Source: Afipia massiliensis (lineage in GTDB: Bacteria > Pseudomonadota > Alphaproteobacteria > Rhizobiales > Xanthobacteraceae). From it: a stretch of 64,000 nt of DNA. The DNA lies in contig NZ_LBIA02000001.1 in assembly GCF_001006325.2 (NCBI RefSeq), positions 3,039,501 through 3,103,500 of the forward strand. Direction: 5' to 3'. The position numbers and the translations under genes are program-made. The notes beneath the pieces are model-generated. The model made no database searches, was not told the origin of the DNA, and was given only the letters and a program-made list of their open reading frames with translations. Position 1 is the stretch's first letter. Every line of letters begins with the position of its first letter. Below, piece by piece: positions 36,603-45,845 of this stretch.

Positions 36603-37747
36603 GCGCAACTGAAACGAACAATGGCGGCGCACGCGGCTTCTGGCGGCGCACCTACGCGATGCTGGTCAAGGAGTTTCTGCAACTGGGCCGTGACCGCGTT
36701 TCGTTCGCGATGATTGTGATGCTGCCGATCATGCAACTCCTGTTGTTCGGCTATGCCATCAACACCACGCCACGCCATCTGCCGACGGCCGTGCTGTTGC
36801 AGGAGGATAGCGATCTCGGGCGATCGATCCTCAAGGCGCTTCAGAATACCGCGTACTTCCGCTTCACCCGCGAGGTTCATACCGTTGCCGAATTCGACAG
36901 CCTGCTGGAATCCGGCAAGGTGTTGTTCGGTGTTGAAATCCCGCGCGGCTTCGAGCGCGGAGTTCGCCGCGGCGACAAGCCGGCACTGCTAGTGGCTGCA
37001 GATGCGACCGATCCGGTGGCATCGGGCTCGGCGCTCGGTGCGTTGGGGCAAGTGGTGCAATCGGCGCTCAAGCACGATCTGCAAGTCGGCGATCCGCCGG
37101 AGATGCCGTTCGAGATCCGCGCCCATGCTCGGTACAATCCGGCGGCGGAATCGCGGCTCAATATCGTGCCGGGGCTTGTCGGCACGATCCTGACCATGAC
37201 CATGCTGATCTTCACCGCGCTGTCCGTCACCCGCGAGATCGAGCGGGGCACGATGGAAAACCTGCTTGCCATGCCGATCACTCCGGTGGAGGTGATGCTC
37301 GGCAAGATCATTCCCTACGTGCTGGTCGGCTTTCTGCAGGCAACGATCATCATCGGGATCGGCTACTTCCTGTTTCAGGTGCCGATTCTCGGCAGCCTGA
37401 CCATGCTGGCGGTGCTCTCGACGTTGTTCATCGCGGCCAATCTGTCGATCGGTTACACGTTCTCGACCATCGCGCAGAACCAGCTTCAGGCCATGCAGAT
37501 GTCGATGATGTTCTTTCTGCCGAATATTCTTCTGTCCGGCTTCATGTTTCCGTTCGCCGGCATGCCGGTGTGGGCGCAGTGGATTGGCGAGGCGCTGCCG
37601 CTCACCCACTACATTCGCATCGTCCGCGCGATCATGCTCAAGGGCGCATCGCTGGAAAACCTGCAATACGATGCCATCGCCCTGTGTGTGCTGGTGCTGG
37701 TTGCCATGACCATCGCGGTGACGCGATTCCGGCGAACGCTGGATTGA
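36599..37747 (+). CDS. ABC-2 type permease (export)
   Basis: A 382-residue permease with one N-terminal membrane helix (LLFGYAINTTP region), a periplasmic domain (about 60-170), then five to six helices (NIVPGLVGTILTMTMLIFTALSVTREIERGTMENLLAMPITPVEV). This is the YhhJ/YbhS/YbhR family architecture. A single permease gene is present where E. coli has ybhS plus ybhR, so a homodimer is expected. The substrate is unknown; cationic drugs are a guess from homology. Confidence 0.92.
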   Translation: MSATETNNGGARGFWRRTYAMLVKEFLQLGRDRVSFAMIVMLPIMQLLLFGYAINTTPRHLPTAVLLQEDSDLGRSILKALQNTAYFRFTREVHTVAEFDSLLESGKVLFGVEIPRGFERGVRRGDKPALLVAADATDPVASGSALGALGQVVQSALKHDLQVGDPPEMPFEIRAHARYNPAAESRLNIVPGLVGTILTMTMLIFTALSVTREIERGTMENLLAMPITPVEVMLGKIIPYVLVGFLQATIIIGIGYFLFQVPILGSLTMLAVLSTLFIAANLSIGYTFSTIAQNQLQAMQMSMMFFLPNILLSGFMFPFAGMPVWAQWIGEALPLTHYIRIVRAIMLKGASLENLQYDAIALCVLVLVAMTIAVTRFRRTLD

Positions 37748-37804
37748 TGGCGACCTGCAATTCGTTGTCCTGTGCGCGGAATGGCAGATATTGTGAGGCG
37801 AGGC

Positions 37805-39106
37805 ATGCGTTGGCTGAAGAGTTGGGGAGGGAAGGCCGATCGTGCTGCGGTTTCGGATGATTTCCGGCGTGTGCTGACGCGGGAGATCCTGAAGACCGAG
37901 TTGGTGCGCATCAAGGCGCTGATCGTGACGACATCGGTCCTCACCCTGGCTCTTTGGTCGTTTTACATCTTCGCACCGGAGCAATTGAACGAGCTATGGC
38001 ACGGCAAATTCAAGCCGGCCTATCTCTATGTTACTCTGGTGCCGTTTATCCTGTTCGAGTTGTTTGTCCATGTCATGGTCAAGCGGCAGTTGAAGTTAGA
38101 TCGCGATCTGCCGATTTTCCGGCGATACCTCAGCGCCTTTATCGAGACGAGCACGCCAACGATCGCATTGGCTCTTCACATCGACAATATGGGATCCGTT
38201 CAGGCGCTTGGTTACATCGTGCCGTTGAGCTACTTCATATTCATTATTCTCTCGACACTTCGGCTCGATTTCTGGCTGTCCACGTTCACCGGGTTCGTGG
38301 CCGCCGTTCAATTGCTGGGTATGGCGCTGTTCTATCATCCGGATGCAGCGCCTGACGTGGACTATCACGTTATCCGGAGTCTGATCGTCTTCATATGTGG
38401 CGTGCTTGCAGGTGCTGTCGGTGTCCTGTTGCGGCGTCAATTCGAGAAAAGCATCGTAGCCGCGCCCGCGCGCGACCGGGTGACCAACCTGTTCGGTCAA
38501 CACGTTTCGCCACAGGTTGTTGAGCGGTTGCTCGCCGAAGGAACGAGCATGGCGAGCGATACCCGCCGTGTGGCGGTCATGTTTGTGGACTTTCGCAGCT
38601 TCACAGCGGCGGCGCGATCGCGCAGCCCGCAGGAGGTCGTCGATCGGCTGGACGGAGCGTTCGCTGTGCTGGTGGAGATTGTCGATAGCCACGGCGGCAT
38701 TGTGAACAAGTTCATGGGCGATGGATTTCTTGGGCTGTTCGGGGCGCCTTTCGAGGCGCCGGATGCCACGCAGCATGCGGTCGCGGCTGGACGCGAAATG
38801 CTTGTGGCCATGACACGCAACAACGAAGCCAGCAGTTGGCCGCTTCGCATCGGGATCGGGGTTCATTTCGGCGATGTCGTTGCCGGCAATGTCGGCTCAA
38901 CAAGGCGCAAGGAATATACCGTGATCGGCGACACTGTGAACTTTGCGTCGCGGCTTGAATCCCTCAACAAGGAGTTCAATTCGCAACTGCTGATCTCGTC
39001 GGTCGTCCGCGATGCTCTTGGCGACGCATGCGTCGACGCCGTATCGCTCGGCGAGGTCGCGGTCAAAGGTTACGAGCAGCCGATGGCGGTCTGGCGCCTC
39101 GGCTGA
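37805..39106 (+). CDS. Membrane-bound class III adenylate/guanylate cyclase
   Basis: From ATG 37805 (GAGG six bases upstream) it has 433 residues; GTG 37772 and ATG 37781 are alternatives. An N-terminal membrane part has six helices (about 38-60, 75-95, 125-160, 165-180 and 190-210). The cyclase domain has both metal-binding aspartates (D262 in MFVDFRSF, D306 in FMGDGF), K302 and D376 (IGDTVN), the usual adenine-selecting pair, and the transition-state N379 and R383 in NFASRLE. It should make cAMP. It follows the export operon by 57 bases; a shared transcript is possible. Confidence 0.88.
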   Translation: MRWLKSWGGKADRAAVSDDFRRVLTREILKTELVRIKALIVTTSVLTLALWSFYIFAPEQLNELWHGKFKPAYLYVTLVPFILFELFVHVMVKRQLKLDRDLPIFRRYLSAFIETSTPTIALALHIDNMGSVQALGYIVPLSYFIFIILSTLRLDFWLSTFTGFVAAVQLLGMALFYHPDAAPDVDYHVIRSLIVFICGVLAGAVGVLLRRQFEKSIVAAPARDRVTNLFGQHVSPQVVERLLAEGTSMASDTRRVAVMFVDFRSFTAAARSRSPQEVVDRLDGAFAVLVEIVDSHGGIVNKFMGDGFLGLFGAPFEAPDATQHAVAAGREMLVAMTRNNEASSWPLRIGIGVHFGDVVAGNVGSTRRKEYTVIGDTVNFASRLESLNKEFNSQLLISSVVRDALGDACVDAVSLGEVAVKGYEQPMAVWRLG

Positions 39107-39111
39107 CCGTT

Positions 39112-40392
39112 TCACGCCGTTGCGGCTTTCGGACCGGTCCGGAGCAGCATCATCACCGCCGCCGCGATCAGACAGAGAACGCCTGCCACGAAGAACGCCG
39201 GCAGATAGCTTTCGTACAGCGTTCGCGTCAGACCGGCACCAAACGCGGCTGTTGCCGATCCAAGCTGGTGGCCGACGAAAATCCAGCCGAATACCATCGC
39301 GGCGCGCTCCGGTCCGAAATGCTTGGCCGTCAGTTTGACGGTGGGCGGGACGGTAGCGATCCAGTCCAGACCGTAGAATACTGCGAACAACGACAATCCG
39401 TAGAACGAGAAGTCGGTGAACGGCAGGAACACCAGCGAAAGACCGCGCAGGCCGTAATACCAGAACAGCAGCCAGCGATTGTTGTAACGGTCAGACAGCC
39501 AGCCGGAGGCGATGGTTCCGACAAAGTCGAAGATGCCCATGGCGGCGAGCAGGCTCGCGGACATGGTCGTGGAGATTCCGAAGTCTGCACACATTGGAAT
39601 GAAATGGGTCTGGACCAGCCCATTGGTACTCGCGCCGCAGACGAAGAAGGTGCCGAACAGAATCCAGAACACACGGGTTTTCGACGCATCTCGTAAGGCT
39701 GCGAAAGCCGCCGAGATGATCGAGGTCGCCGGAGGCACTACGGGGACGGGCGAGGTGCCGTCATCGCCAACCGGCCGCAGCCCGAGGTCCGACGGCCGGT
39801 CACTCATGAACAGCAACACCATCACGGCAGCGATGGCGAGCATCACGCACATGGTGCCCATGGCGGCGCGCCAGCCGAAGGCTTCTGTCAGGTAAGCCAT
39901 GACGGGAAGAAAGATGAGCTGGCCGGTGGCGACGCTGGCAGCCAGAATTCCGACCACCAGCCCTCGATGCGCGGTGAACCAGCGCGTCGCGACCGTCGCG
40001 CCGAGAACCATCGCCGTCATGCCGGTTCCGAATCCGACGACGAAGCCCCATAGCGCGATCAGATGCCAGGCCTCCGTCATGGCGAGTGATGCGAGCAGAC
40101 CTATTGTGATGATCGTCAGCGCCGACATCACCACGTTACGCAATCCGAAGCGCACCATCAGCGCTGCCGCAAAGGGGGCCATTAGTCCGAACAGCAGCAG
40201 ACGGATCGACAGCGCCGACGAAATTTGCGTGGTGCTCCACCCGAATTCCTTCTCCAGCGGCAGGATGAAGACGCCAGGTGCACCGACGGAAGCCGAACTG
40301 ACCAGCGCGGTGAAGAACGTCACGGCCACCATGACCCAGCCGTAGTGAATGCCTCGATCGGCGAGGCGTGCAGAAACCCATGCGGAAATCAT
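39112..40392 (-). CDS. Major facilitator superfamily transporter
   Basis: A 426-residue, twelve-helix MFS protein. The loop 2-3 motif is degenerate, with FGLRNVVMSALTI, and the second-half equivalent is SGWLSDRYNNRWLLFWYYGLRG. The sequence resembles monocarboxylate/oxalate-formate type MFS carriers found with organic-acid catabolic genes. The substrate cannot be named. It is convergent with the cyclase (5 bases apart), and a palindromic site lies 36 bases upstream of its start. Confidence 0.87.
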   Translation of the reverse strand: MISAWVSARLADRGIHYGWVMVAVTFFTALVSSASVGAPGVFILPLEKEFGWSTTQISSALSIRLLLFGLMAPFAAALMVRFGLRNVVMSALTIITIGLLASLAMTEAWHLIALWGFVVGFGTGMTAMVLGATVATRWFTAHRGLVVGILAASVATGQLIFLPVMAYLTEAFGWRAAMGTMCVMLAIAAVMVLLFMSDRPSDLGLRPVGDDGTSPVPVVPPATSIISAAFAALRDASKTRVFWILFGTFFVCGASTNGLVQTHFIPMCADFGISTTMSASLLAAMGIFDFVGTIASGWLSDRYNNRWLLFWYYGLRGLSLVFLPFTDFSFYGLSLFAVFYGLDWIATVPPTVKLTAKHFGPERAAMVFGWIFVGHQLGSATAAFGAGLTRTLYESYLPAFFVAGVLCLIAAAVMMLLRTGPKAATA

Positions 40393-40427
40393 TGTGATCC
40401 TGGCGAAGTCGGGAGCAGGCTTTTATA

Positions 40428-40445
40428 GTATGATGTGAATCATAC
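40428..40445. promoter_or_regulatory. Palindromic operator-like site upstream of the MFS gene
   Basis: GTATGAT and its exact reverse complement ATCATAC flank GTGA, in an AT-rich patch 36 bases before the MFS start codon. GntR-type regulators often bind sites of this shape, but no regulator gene is adjacent. Confidence 0.6.
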
Positions 40446-40495
40446 CATTCAACCTTTTGCGTATTAGACTTTAGAGAGCGCCAGAGTCTGGCTTG

Positions 40496-41254
40496 CTATC
40501 GGCGCGTGAGCAGACTGATGCGCCCATAGAGTCCGGAGCGATGGCTGTTGTCCTCAACATAACCTGCGCCGAGCGACCATTCAAACGCTGCAAACTTCAG
40601 CGACGTCAGATGAGCGCCGATCCTGTATTGGCGGTAGACCTCGTCACCCGATGTTTCCACCTCCGGCCCGGTCCAGAAGCGATCCAAAACACGCCAGCCT
40701 GCGGCTCCACGGATGCCGAAGCTGTTGCCGATGGTCGAGCCCGAGATCGACGACGCCAGCATGAGCGATGTCGTCGGCTCCCACCATAGATCGGCGGCGA
40801 CGCGGACGCCCGCATGATTGCCGCGCAGGCTGTTGCCGGGATCGTCCGGGGACAGGCGGTGGTGCTGAAGATCGAGACCGGCGAACAGCTTGATTTCGAA
40901 GTCGCCACGCTTGATCCGCCAGCCGGGAAGGACCGACGCGAGCAGGCCAGTGCCGCGGATGCTGGTGCTGCCGGCGAGATAACGGTAGGTGCCTTCGGCC
41001 AGTAGCAGCTTCAGCGTGAAACCGTCCTCGTTCAGGCCGCTTGGTGCCCATTGAACGCCGCCGTAGGCCGAGCCGCCGCTGCGCCAGAGATCGAAGCCGC
41101 TGAAATAGAGAAACTTTTCGGGATATGCGCCGCCGCTCAGTTGGCTCGACGAGGGCAAGGGATCGGTCAGGGGATCGGCAACAGTTGGAGAGCCTCCGCA
41201 AAACAGAGCGGCGGCGGTGACGCAAAACGCGTACACCCATCCAACGCAACGCAT
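40496..41254 (-). CDS. bcsS: Cellulose biosynthesis protein BcsS
   Basis: A 252-residue protein with a signal peptide (hydrophobic to about 20, cut near VADP). The rest is a predicted small beta-barrel: YFSGFDLWRSGGSAYGGVQWAPSG, GLDLQHHRLSPDDPGN, DLWWEPTTSLMLASSISGS, and a C-terminal strand GLYGRISLLTRR that ends in an Arg pair. These blocks match the BcsS family seen in rhizobial cellulose loci. No bcsA, bcsB or bcsC is in the window, so this is an orphan copy and its link to cellulose is by family only. Confidence 0.8.
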   Translation of the reverse strand: MRCVGWVYAFCVTAAALFCGGSPTVADPLTDPLPSSSQLSGGAYPEKFLYFSGFDLWRSGGSAYGGVQWAPSGLNEDGFTLKLLLAEGTYRYLAGSTSIRGTGLLASVLPGWRIKRGDFEIKLFAGLDLQHHRLSPDDPGNSLRGNHAGVRVAADLWWEPTTSLMLASSISGSTIGNSFGIRGAAGWRVLDRFWTGPEVETSGDEVYRQYRIGAHLTSLKFAAFEWSLGAGYVEDNSHRSGLYGRISLLTRR

Positions 41255-41394
41255 GGAGCCCCGAGCCCCGGCTACTGAAATGCTTACGTAAAAATACGCA
41301 GAAATTAGAGCCCTGAAGCGGAGGTTCGTCTAGCGAACGGGTCGGGAACGCGAAGCGAACAGGTCCGGAAGATTCGCGGACCCCTGTGGATAAC

Positions 41395-41856
41395 TCAGAT
41401 CTGCGGGGCGGCCAGGTCTTCGATCTTCACGCCTTCACGATCCTCGATGATCTCGGCGATGAATTTGCGGTGGCAGACGTTGTGATCGCGCTCATAGCAC
41501 AGGATGCAGACCGGCCCGGCCTTCATTACTAACGCTGCCAGTTCATCCATTTCCCCACGCGCTTGCGGCGTTTTCAGGTGGGCTTGATAGATTTTCGACA
41601 GTGCCTTCATGTCGCCGCTGCGTGCAGCCAGGCGGCCATCCTTCGGTGTGCCAAGGCCCCGAAGATGGATGTAGGAGATGCCCCGCGCGTCGAGGCCGGC
41701 CGCGAGCTGAGATTTGGAAAAGCCCGGCCGGCGCGACGATGCGACGGCGCGCACATCGACCAGCAATTTCACACCGGCACGCTGAAGTTCGTCGAGCACG
41801 GCCTTCGCGGGCGTTTGTTCGTAACCGATGGTGAAAAGCTTCTTGGCCTTGGCCAT
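41395..41856 (-). CDS. DUF488 family protein
   Basis: A 153-residue DUF488 protein: FTIGYEQTPAKAVLDEL, LLVDVRAVASSRRPGFSKSQL, YIHLRGLGTP, and the Cys/His-bearing CILCYERDHNVCHRKFIAEII. The conserved D-R pair and C-x2-C...CHR motif suggest a metal or nucleic-acid role, but no activity is known. It lies downstream of a DUF72 gene on the same strand (43 bases); the two families are often neighbours. Confidence 0.88.
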   Translation of the reverse strand: MAKAKKLFTIGYEQTPAKAVLDELQRAGVKLLVDVRAVASSRRPGFSKSQLAAGLDARGISYIHLRGLGTPKDGRLAARSGDMKALSKIYQAHLKTPQARGEMDELAALVMKAGPVCILCYERDHNVCHRKFIAEIIEDREGVKIEDLAAPQI

Positions 41857-41899
41857 GCTGTCTCCTGCGCCCGGTTGGTGCGCGAACTCGATTATCGGC

Positions 41900-42703
41900 T
41901 CACTTCACCCGCTCGATCAATTCCATCGCCCCGGCGGGGGCACGGATCTTTCCTTCATGGATCACGTAGGCGAACACGTCGCGCGGTTCTTTCTTCGCAG
42001 GCGTCTTGTCGGCGCGGGCGAGGTCGGTGGGTTCACCGCCTTGTGCCCAGAGCGTCAGTCGTTTGGCCCATTCATCCAGCACCTTGGGCGGGTAGGCGGT
42101 CTTGACGGTATCCTGGCCGGTCTGAAGCCGGACGTAAGCGAAATCGGAGGTTATGTCGGCGATCGCCGGATACTTCGCGTGATCGGCATAGACCACCGCG
42201 ACGTTGTGCTTGCGCAGCAGCTCGATAAATGACGGCGTGCAGAAACTGTCGTTGCGCACTTCCACCACATGGCGCAGAGCGACGCCGTCGAACTTGCGCG
42301 GCAGCAGCTCGAGAAAGGCGCCGAAATCGGCTTCGTCGAATTTCTTGGTTGGCGCGAATTGCCACAGCACTGGCCCGAGCCGGTCGCCCATCTCCGTGAC
42401 GCCGGAATCGTAGAAGCGCTTGATGGAATCACCGGCCTCCGCCAGCACACGGCGGTTGGTGGCGAACCGCGGTCCCTTGACCGAGAACACGAAGCCGTCC
42501 GGCACCTCGCTGGCCCACTTGCGGAAGCTTTCGGGCTTCTGCGATCCGTAATAGGTGCCGTTGATCTCGATCGAGGTCAGCTTGGACGCGGCGTAGGAGA
42601 GCTCTTTCGCCTGGGTCAGCTTTTCCGGATAGAATACGCCCCGCCACGGCGCGAAGGTCCAGCCGCCGATCCCGATGTGGATTTGACCTGATTTTTTCGC
42701 CAT
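41900..42703 (-). CDS. DUF72 family protein (TIM-barrel fold)
   Basis: A 267-residue DUF72 protein: IHIGIGGWTFAPWRGVFYPEKLTQAKEL, SIEINGTYYGSQKPESFRKWASEVPDGFVFSVKGP, LWQFAPTKKF, and VEVRNDSF. The fold is a TIM barrel related to endonuclease IV-like enzymes, and the E-x-N and E-x-R-x2-S residues line the putative active site. The function is not known. It likely forms a unit with the DUF488 gene. Confidence 0.9.
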   Translation of the reverse strand: MAKKSGQIHIGIGGWTFAPWRGVFYPEKLTQAKELSYAASKLTSIEINGTYYGSQKPESFRKWASEVPDGFVFSVKGPRFATNRRVLAEAGDSIKRFYDSGVTEMGDRLGPVLWQFAPTKKFDEADFGAFLELLPRKFDGVALRHVVEVRNDSFCTPSFIELLRKHNVAVVYADHAKYPAIADITSDFAYVRLQTGQDTVKTAYPPKVLDEWAKRLTLWAQGGEPTDLARADKTPAKKEPRDVFAYVIHEGKIRAPAGAMELIERVK

Positions 42704-43000
42704 TTCTCGCTTCCCTTGAGGCCCCTTGCGGGGCGCCGGTGCCGTACCTATCTAGTTTCTATCGGCGATGTTGCAGCCACGCTCCGTCGCCGGGACGACC
42801 ACGAGAAGATGCCGTGAGAGGTTGAGCGCGCCGGATGTACGCGCGGCCTTGATTCTCTCACCGGTTTCCCTCCGTGGTCGTTGGCATTTCTGGCCCCATC
42901 ACAACCTGCCGCCACCCGGTTTCCCGGTATTATCGCATCGAAATCGCGCCCCGGCAGGGCGTCTTGGCATCGTCCTGCACCCCGGATATACGCTGGGTCC
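42704..43000. other. Divergent intergenic region, DUF72 / glycosyltransferase
   Basis: About 297 bases. A short GC hairpin (GGCCCC...GGGGC, near 42719-42735) lies just upstream of the DUF72 gene. No gene, tRNA or known repeat was recognised. It should carry promoters for both flanking units. Confidence 0.3.
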
Positions 43001-44113
43001 ATGACTGAGGCCATCTCACCCGGGGCGGCACCTGCGCGTCAACTATGCGTCGTGGTGCCAACTTTCAAAGAGCGCGACAACGTCCCCAAGCTTTTCGCAA
43101 AGCTGGACGCCGCGCTTGCCGGCATCGCGTGGGAAGTCATCTTTGTTGACGACAACTCCCCAGACGGGACGTGGGAAGTTGCCCGCCAGTTGGCGCAGAC
43201 CGATCCCCGGGTGCGGTGTATCCGCCGCATCGGCCGGCGCGGGCTGTCCGGAGCTTGCATCGAGGGCATCCTGGCCTCGAGTGCGCCTTATGTCGCCGTC
43301 ATGGACGCCGACCTTCAGCACGACGAAACCCAACTGCCGAAAATGCTCGCGCTGCTGCAATCGGGCGAAGCCGAACTCGCCGTCGGCAGCCGCTATATCA
43401 GCGGTGGCGACACCGGAAGTTTCGGCAGCGCGCGCCTCGGCGGCAGCGTGTTTGCGACCAATATCGCGAAGAAGCTGCTGCATATCGAGATCGCCGATCC
43501 GATGAGCGGCTTCTTCATGCTTCGCCGCGACCGCTTCGAACAGCTTGCGCCATCGCTCTCGGTGCAGGGCTTTAAGATCCTGCTGGATATCGTGGCGACT
43601 GCGGGCGGAAAACTCCGCGTCGTCGAGGTGCCTTATTCCTTCGGGGCGCGGCTGCACGGCGAGAGCAAACTGGACTCGATGGTCGTGCTGGACTTCCTTG
43701 GCCTCGTCCTTGCCAAGCTGACCGGTGATCTGGTGTCGCTCCGTTTTCTGCTGTTCGCGCTGGTCGGTGGGATCGGCCTCGGCGTGCACCTCGTCACGCT
43801 TTATACCGCGCTCGGTCTGAATGTTCCTTTCGCCGAAGCGCAAGGCGTCGCTGCGTTCGTCGCGATGACCGGAAACTTCCTGCTCAACAACCGGCTGACC
43901 TATCGGGACCAGCGCCTGAAGGGCGTCGCTCTTATTCGCGGCCTGCTGCTGTTCTATCTGGTCTGCAGCGTCGGTCTGCTCGCCAATGTCGGCGTCGCGG
44001 CGACTGTCTTCGATCAAGAACCGATCTGGTGGCTGGCGGGCGCAGCCGGCGCGCTGATGGGCGTGGTCTGGAATTACGGCGTCTCCAGTCTCTTTGTCTG
44101 GCGCGCAAAATGA
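43001..44113 (+). CDS. Polyprenol-phosphate glycosyltransferase (GT2) with GtrA-type membrane domain
   Basis: From ATG 43001, 370 residues; the longer frame to 42881 is unsupported. Residues 14-240 are a GT2 domain with DDNSPDGT (50-57) and DADLQHDET (102-110), as in dolichol-phosphate-mannose synthases. Residues from about 245 form four helices of a GtrA domain (RFLLFALVGGIGLGVHLVTLY, AMTGNFLLNNRLTYRD). Such proteins make and flip polyprenol-phosphate sugars. The next gene, a GT39-type transferase that would use such a donor, overlaps it by four bases (ATGA). Confidence 0.9.
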   Translation: MTEAISPGAAPARQLCVVVPTFKERDNVPKLFAKLDAALAGIAWEVIFVDDNSPDGTWEVARQLAQTDPRVRCIRRIGRRGLSGACIEGILASSAPYVAVMDADLQHDETQLPKMLALLQSGEAELAVGSRYISGGDTGSFGSARLGGSVFATNIAKKLLHIEIADPMSGFFMLRRDRFEQLAPSLSVQGFKILLDIVATAGGKLRVVEVPYSFGARLHGESKLDSMVVLDFLGLVLAKLTGDLVSLRFLLFALVGGIGLGVHLVTLYTALGLNVPFAEAQGVAAFVAMTGNFLLNNRLTYRDQRLKGVALIRGLLLFYLVCSVGLLANVGVAATVFDQEPIWWLAGAAGALMGVVWNYGVSSLFVWRAK

Positions 44114-45615
44114 CTTCCTCCGAGACGAGGCTGGTACGTGTGACCGCTGTCACCGTGGCCGCGCTTGTTGTGCTTCGTCTGGTTGCGGCGGCGTTCACGC
44201 AACTGACATTCGACGAAGCCTATTACTGGACGTGGGCGAAGCATCTCGCGGGCGGATATTACGATCATCCGCCGATGGTCGCGGTGGTGATCCGTCTCGG
44301 CACCATAATTGCGGGTGACACCGCATTCGGTGTGCGGCTGGTCTCGATCCTGCTGGCGCTACCGATGAGTTGGGCAGTCTATCGTGCCGCCAGGATCCTG
44401 TTTGGGGACGTCCGGATCGCCGCGGCAGCGACGATCTTTCTCAACGCAACGCTGATGGCTTCGGTCGGGACCACTATCGTGACGCCGGACGCGCCATTGA
44501 TGGTGGCCGCGAGCTTCGTCCTCTATTTCCTCGCCAAGATCTGGCAGACCGGCCGCGGCGTCTGGTGGCTTGCGGTCGGCGCGGCGGTGGGGGCGGGTCT
44601 GCTGTCGAAATACACCGCATTGTTCTTCGGCGCGCAGATTTTGCTGTGGCTCGTGCTGGTCAAGGATCAGCGCCGCTGGCTGGCGTCGCCGTGGCCTTAT
44701 CTCGGCGGCATCGTCGCATTCGTGGTCTTCTCGCCGGTGATCCTCTGGAATGCCGATCACCAATGGGTGTCGTTCATCAAGCAACTCGGCCGCGCGCGTG
44801 TCGAGGGCATGACGCTCAAGTATCTCGGCGAGATGATCCCGACGCAGTTCGCCTTCGCGACCCCATCGGTGTTCATTCTCGGCGTCTTCGGCCTTTACGC
44901 GCTGGCGCGGGCGAGGGCGGCGCATGTCGCGGGCGCTACGCTCATCAATGTCAGCGTCTGGATGATCTTCCTTTACTTCGTCTGGCATGCGCTCCACGCC
45001 CGCGTCGAGGCCAACTGGCTCGGGCCGGTCTATCCTGCATTTGCCATCGCGGCCGCATATGCCGCGTGGGGCACGACGTGGAATCCGCGTGAGCAGCGCA
45101 CGATGAACTGGTCGCGTCGCCTGGCGCTGCCGATTGGCGTTATCCTGTTCGTCGTGTTGATCGTGCAGACCAACACCGGCGTGTTCACCGGCTTCCGCCG
45201 CGACGCCACCGTGCGCAGCGTCGGCGTGGGCTGGCCGGCGCTTGCGAACGAAATCGAGGCGATCCGTCTCAAGCAAAACGCAAACTGCGTATTGGCTGCG
45301 GACTACGGCACCACCTCGTGGCTGATGTTCTATCTGCCGAAAGGAACGTGCGTTGCCCAGTTCCAGCAGCGCTATCGCTGGACCTTCATGAGCGAGCCGG
45401 ATGCAAACCTGTTCAAGGGCAAAGCGCTCCTGATCGGCCCGGCGGGCGCAAGTTTTGCGTATCGTGCCCGATATGCGCGCGTTGAAAACCTCGCGGAACT
45501 GACCCGCAAACGCAGCGGGGTCGCGATCGAGACCTACGCGGTCGATCTGCTGGATGGCCCGAAGGGTGAGGTGCTCAACCGCGCCCTGCCGCCAGAGCTT
45601 GGCGGCCCGCGATAA
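44110..45615 (+). CDS. GT39/ArnT-like membrane glycosyltransferase
   Basis: A 501-residue polytopic protein. TFDEAYYW (33-40) holds the acidic pair in the first periplasmic loop typical of GT39/GT83 enzymes that use polyprenol-phosphate sugars. About eleven helices follow, then a soluble C-terminal domain (LAADYGTTSWLMFYLPKG...). Together with the upstream GT2-GtrA gene it forms a sugar transfer pair working on the periplasmic side; the acceptor could be lipid A, glycolipid or protein. Confidence 0.88.
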   Translation: MTSSETRLVRVTAVTVAALVVLRLVAAAFTQLTFDEAYYWTWAKHLAGGYYDHPPMVAVVIRLGTIIAGDTAFGVRLVSILLALPMSWAVYRAARILFGDVRIAAAATIFLNATLMASVGTTIVTPDAPLMVAASFVLYFLAKIWQTGRGVWWLAVGAAVGAGLLSKYTALFFGAQILLWLVLVKDQRRWLASPWPYLGGIVAFVVFSPVILWNADHQWVSFIKQLGRARVEGMTLKYLGEMIPTQFAFATPSVFILGVFGLYALARARAAHVAGATLINVSVWMIFLYFVWHALHARVEANWLGPVYPAFAIAAAYAAWGTTWNPREQRTMNWSRRLALPIGVILFVVLIVQTNTGVFTGFRRDATVRSVGVGWPALANEIEAIRLKQNANCVLAADYGTTSWLMFYLPKGTCVAQFQQRYRWTFMSEPDANLFKGKALLIGPAGASFAYRARYARVENLAELTRKRSGVAIETYAVDLLDGPKGEVLNRALPPELGGPR

Positions 45616-45845
45616 CCGTTCTGATGGAACCCGGTTGGCAGGCCTGCCTTACATCTGCCCGCACTTAATCCGCATTTAACTAAATGCCGCCTTAATGCCG
45701 CTCCGCACCTTTGCGAGATGTCGCGTGGGGAACTCCAAGCTCCGCACGGCAACTGACGCTGGCCCGCTTTCGCATGCGCCGTTCGCGCATGAACCGCCGA
45801 ATGCAGCCGGAAGGACAAGGTGGGATTGTTCTGGATGCAAGGCGT

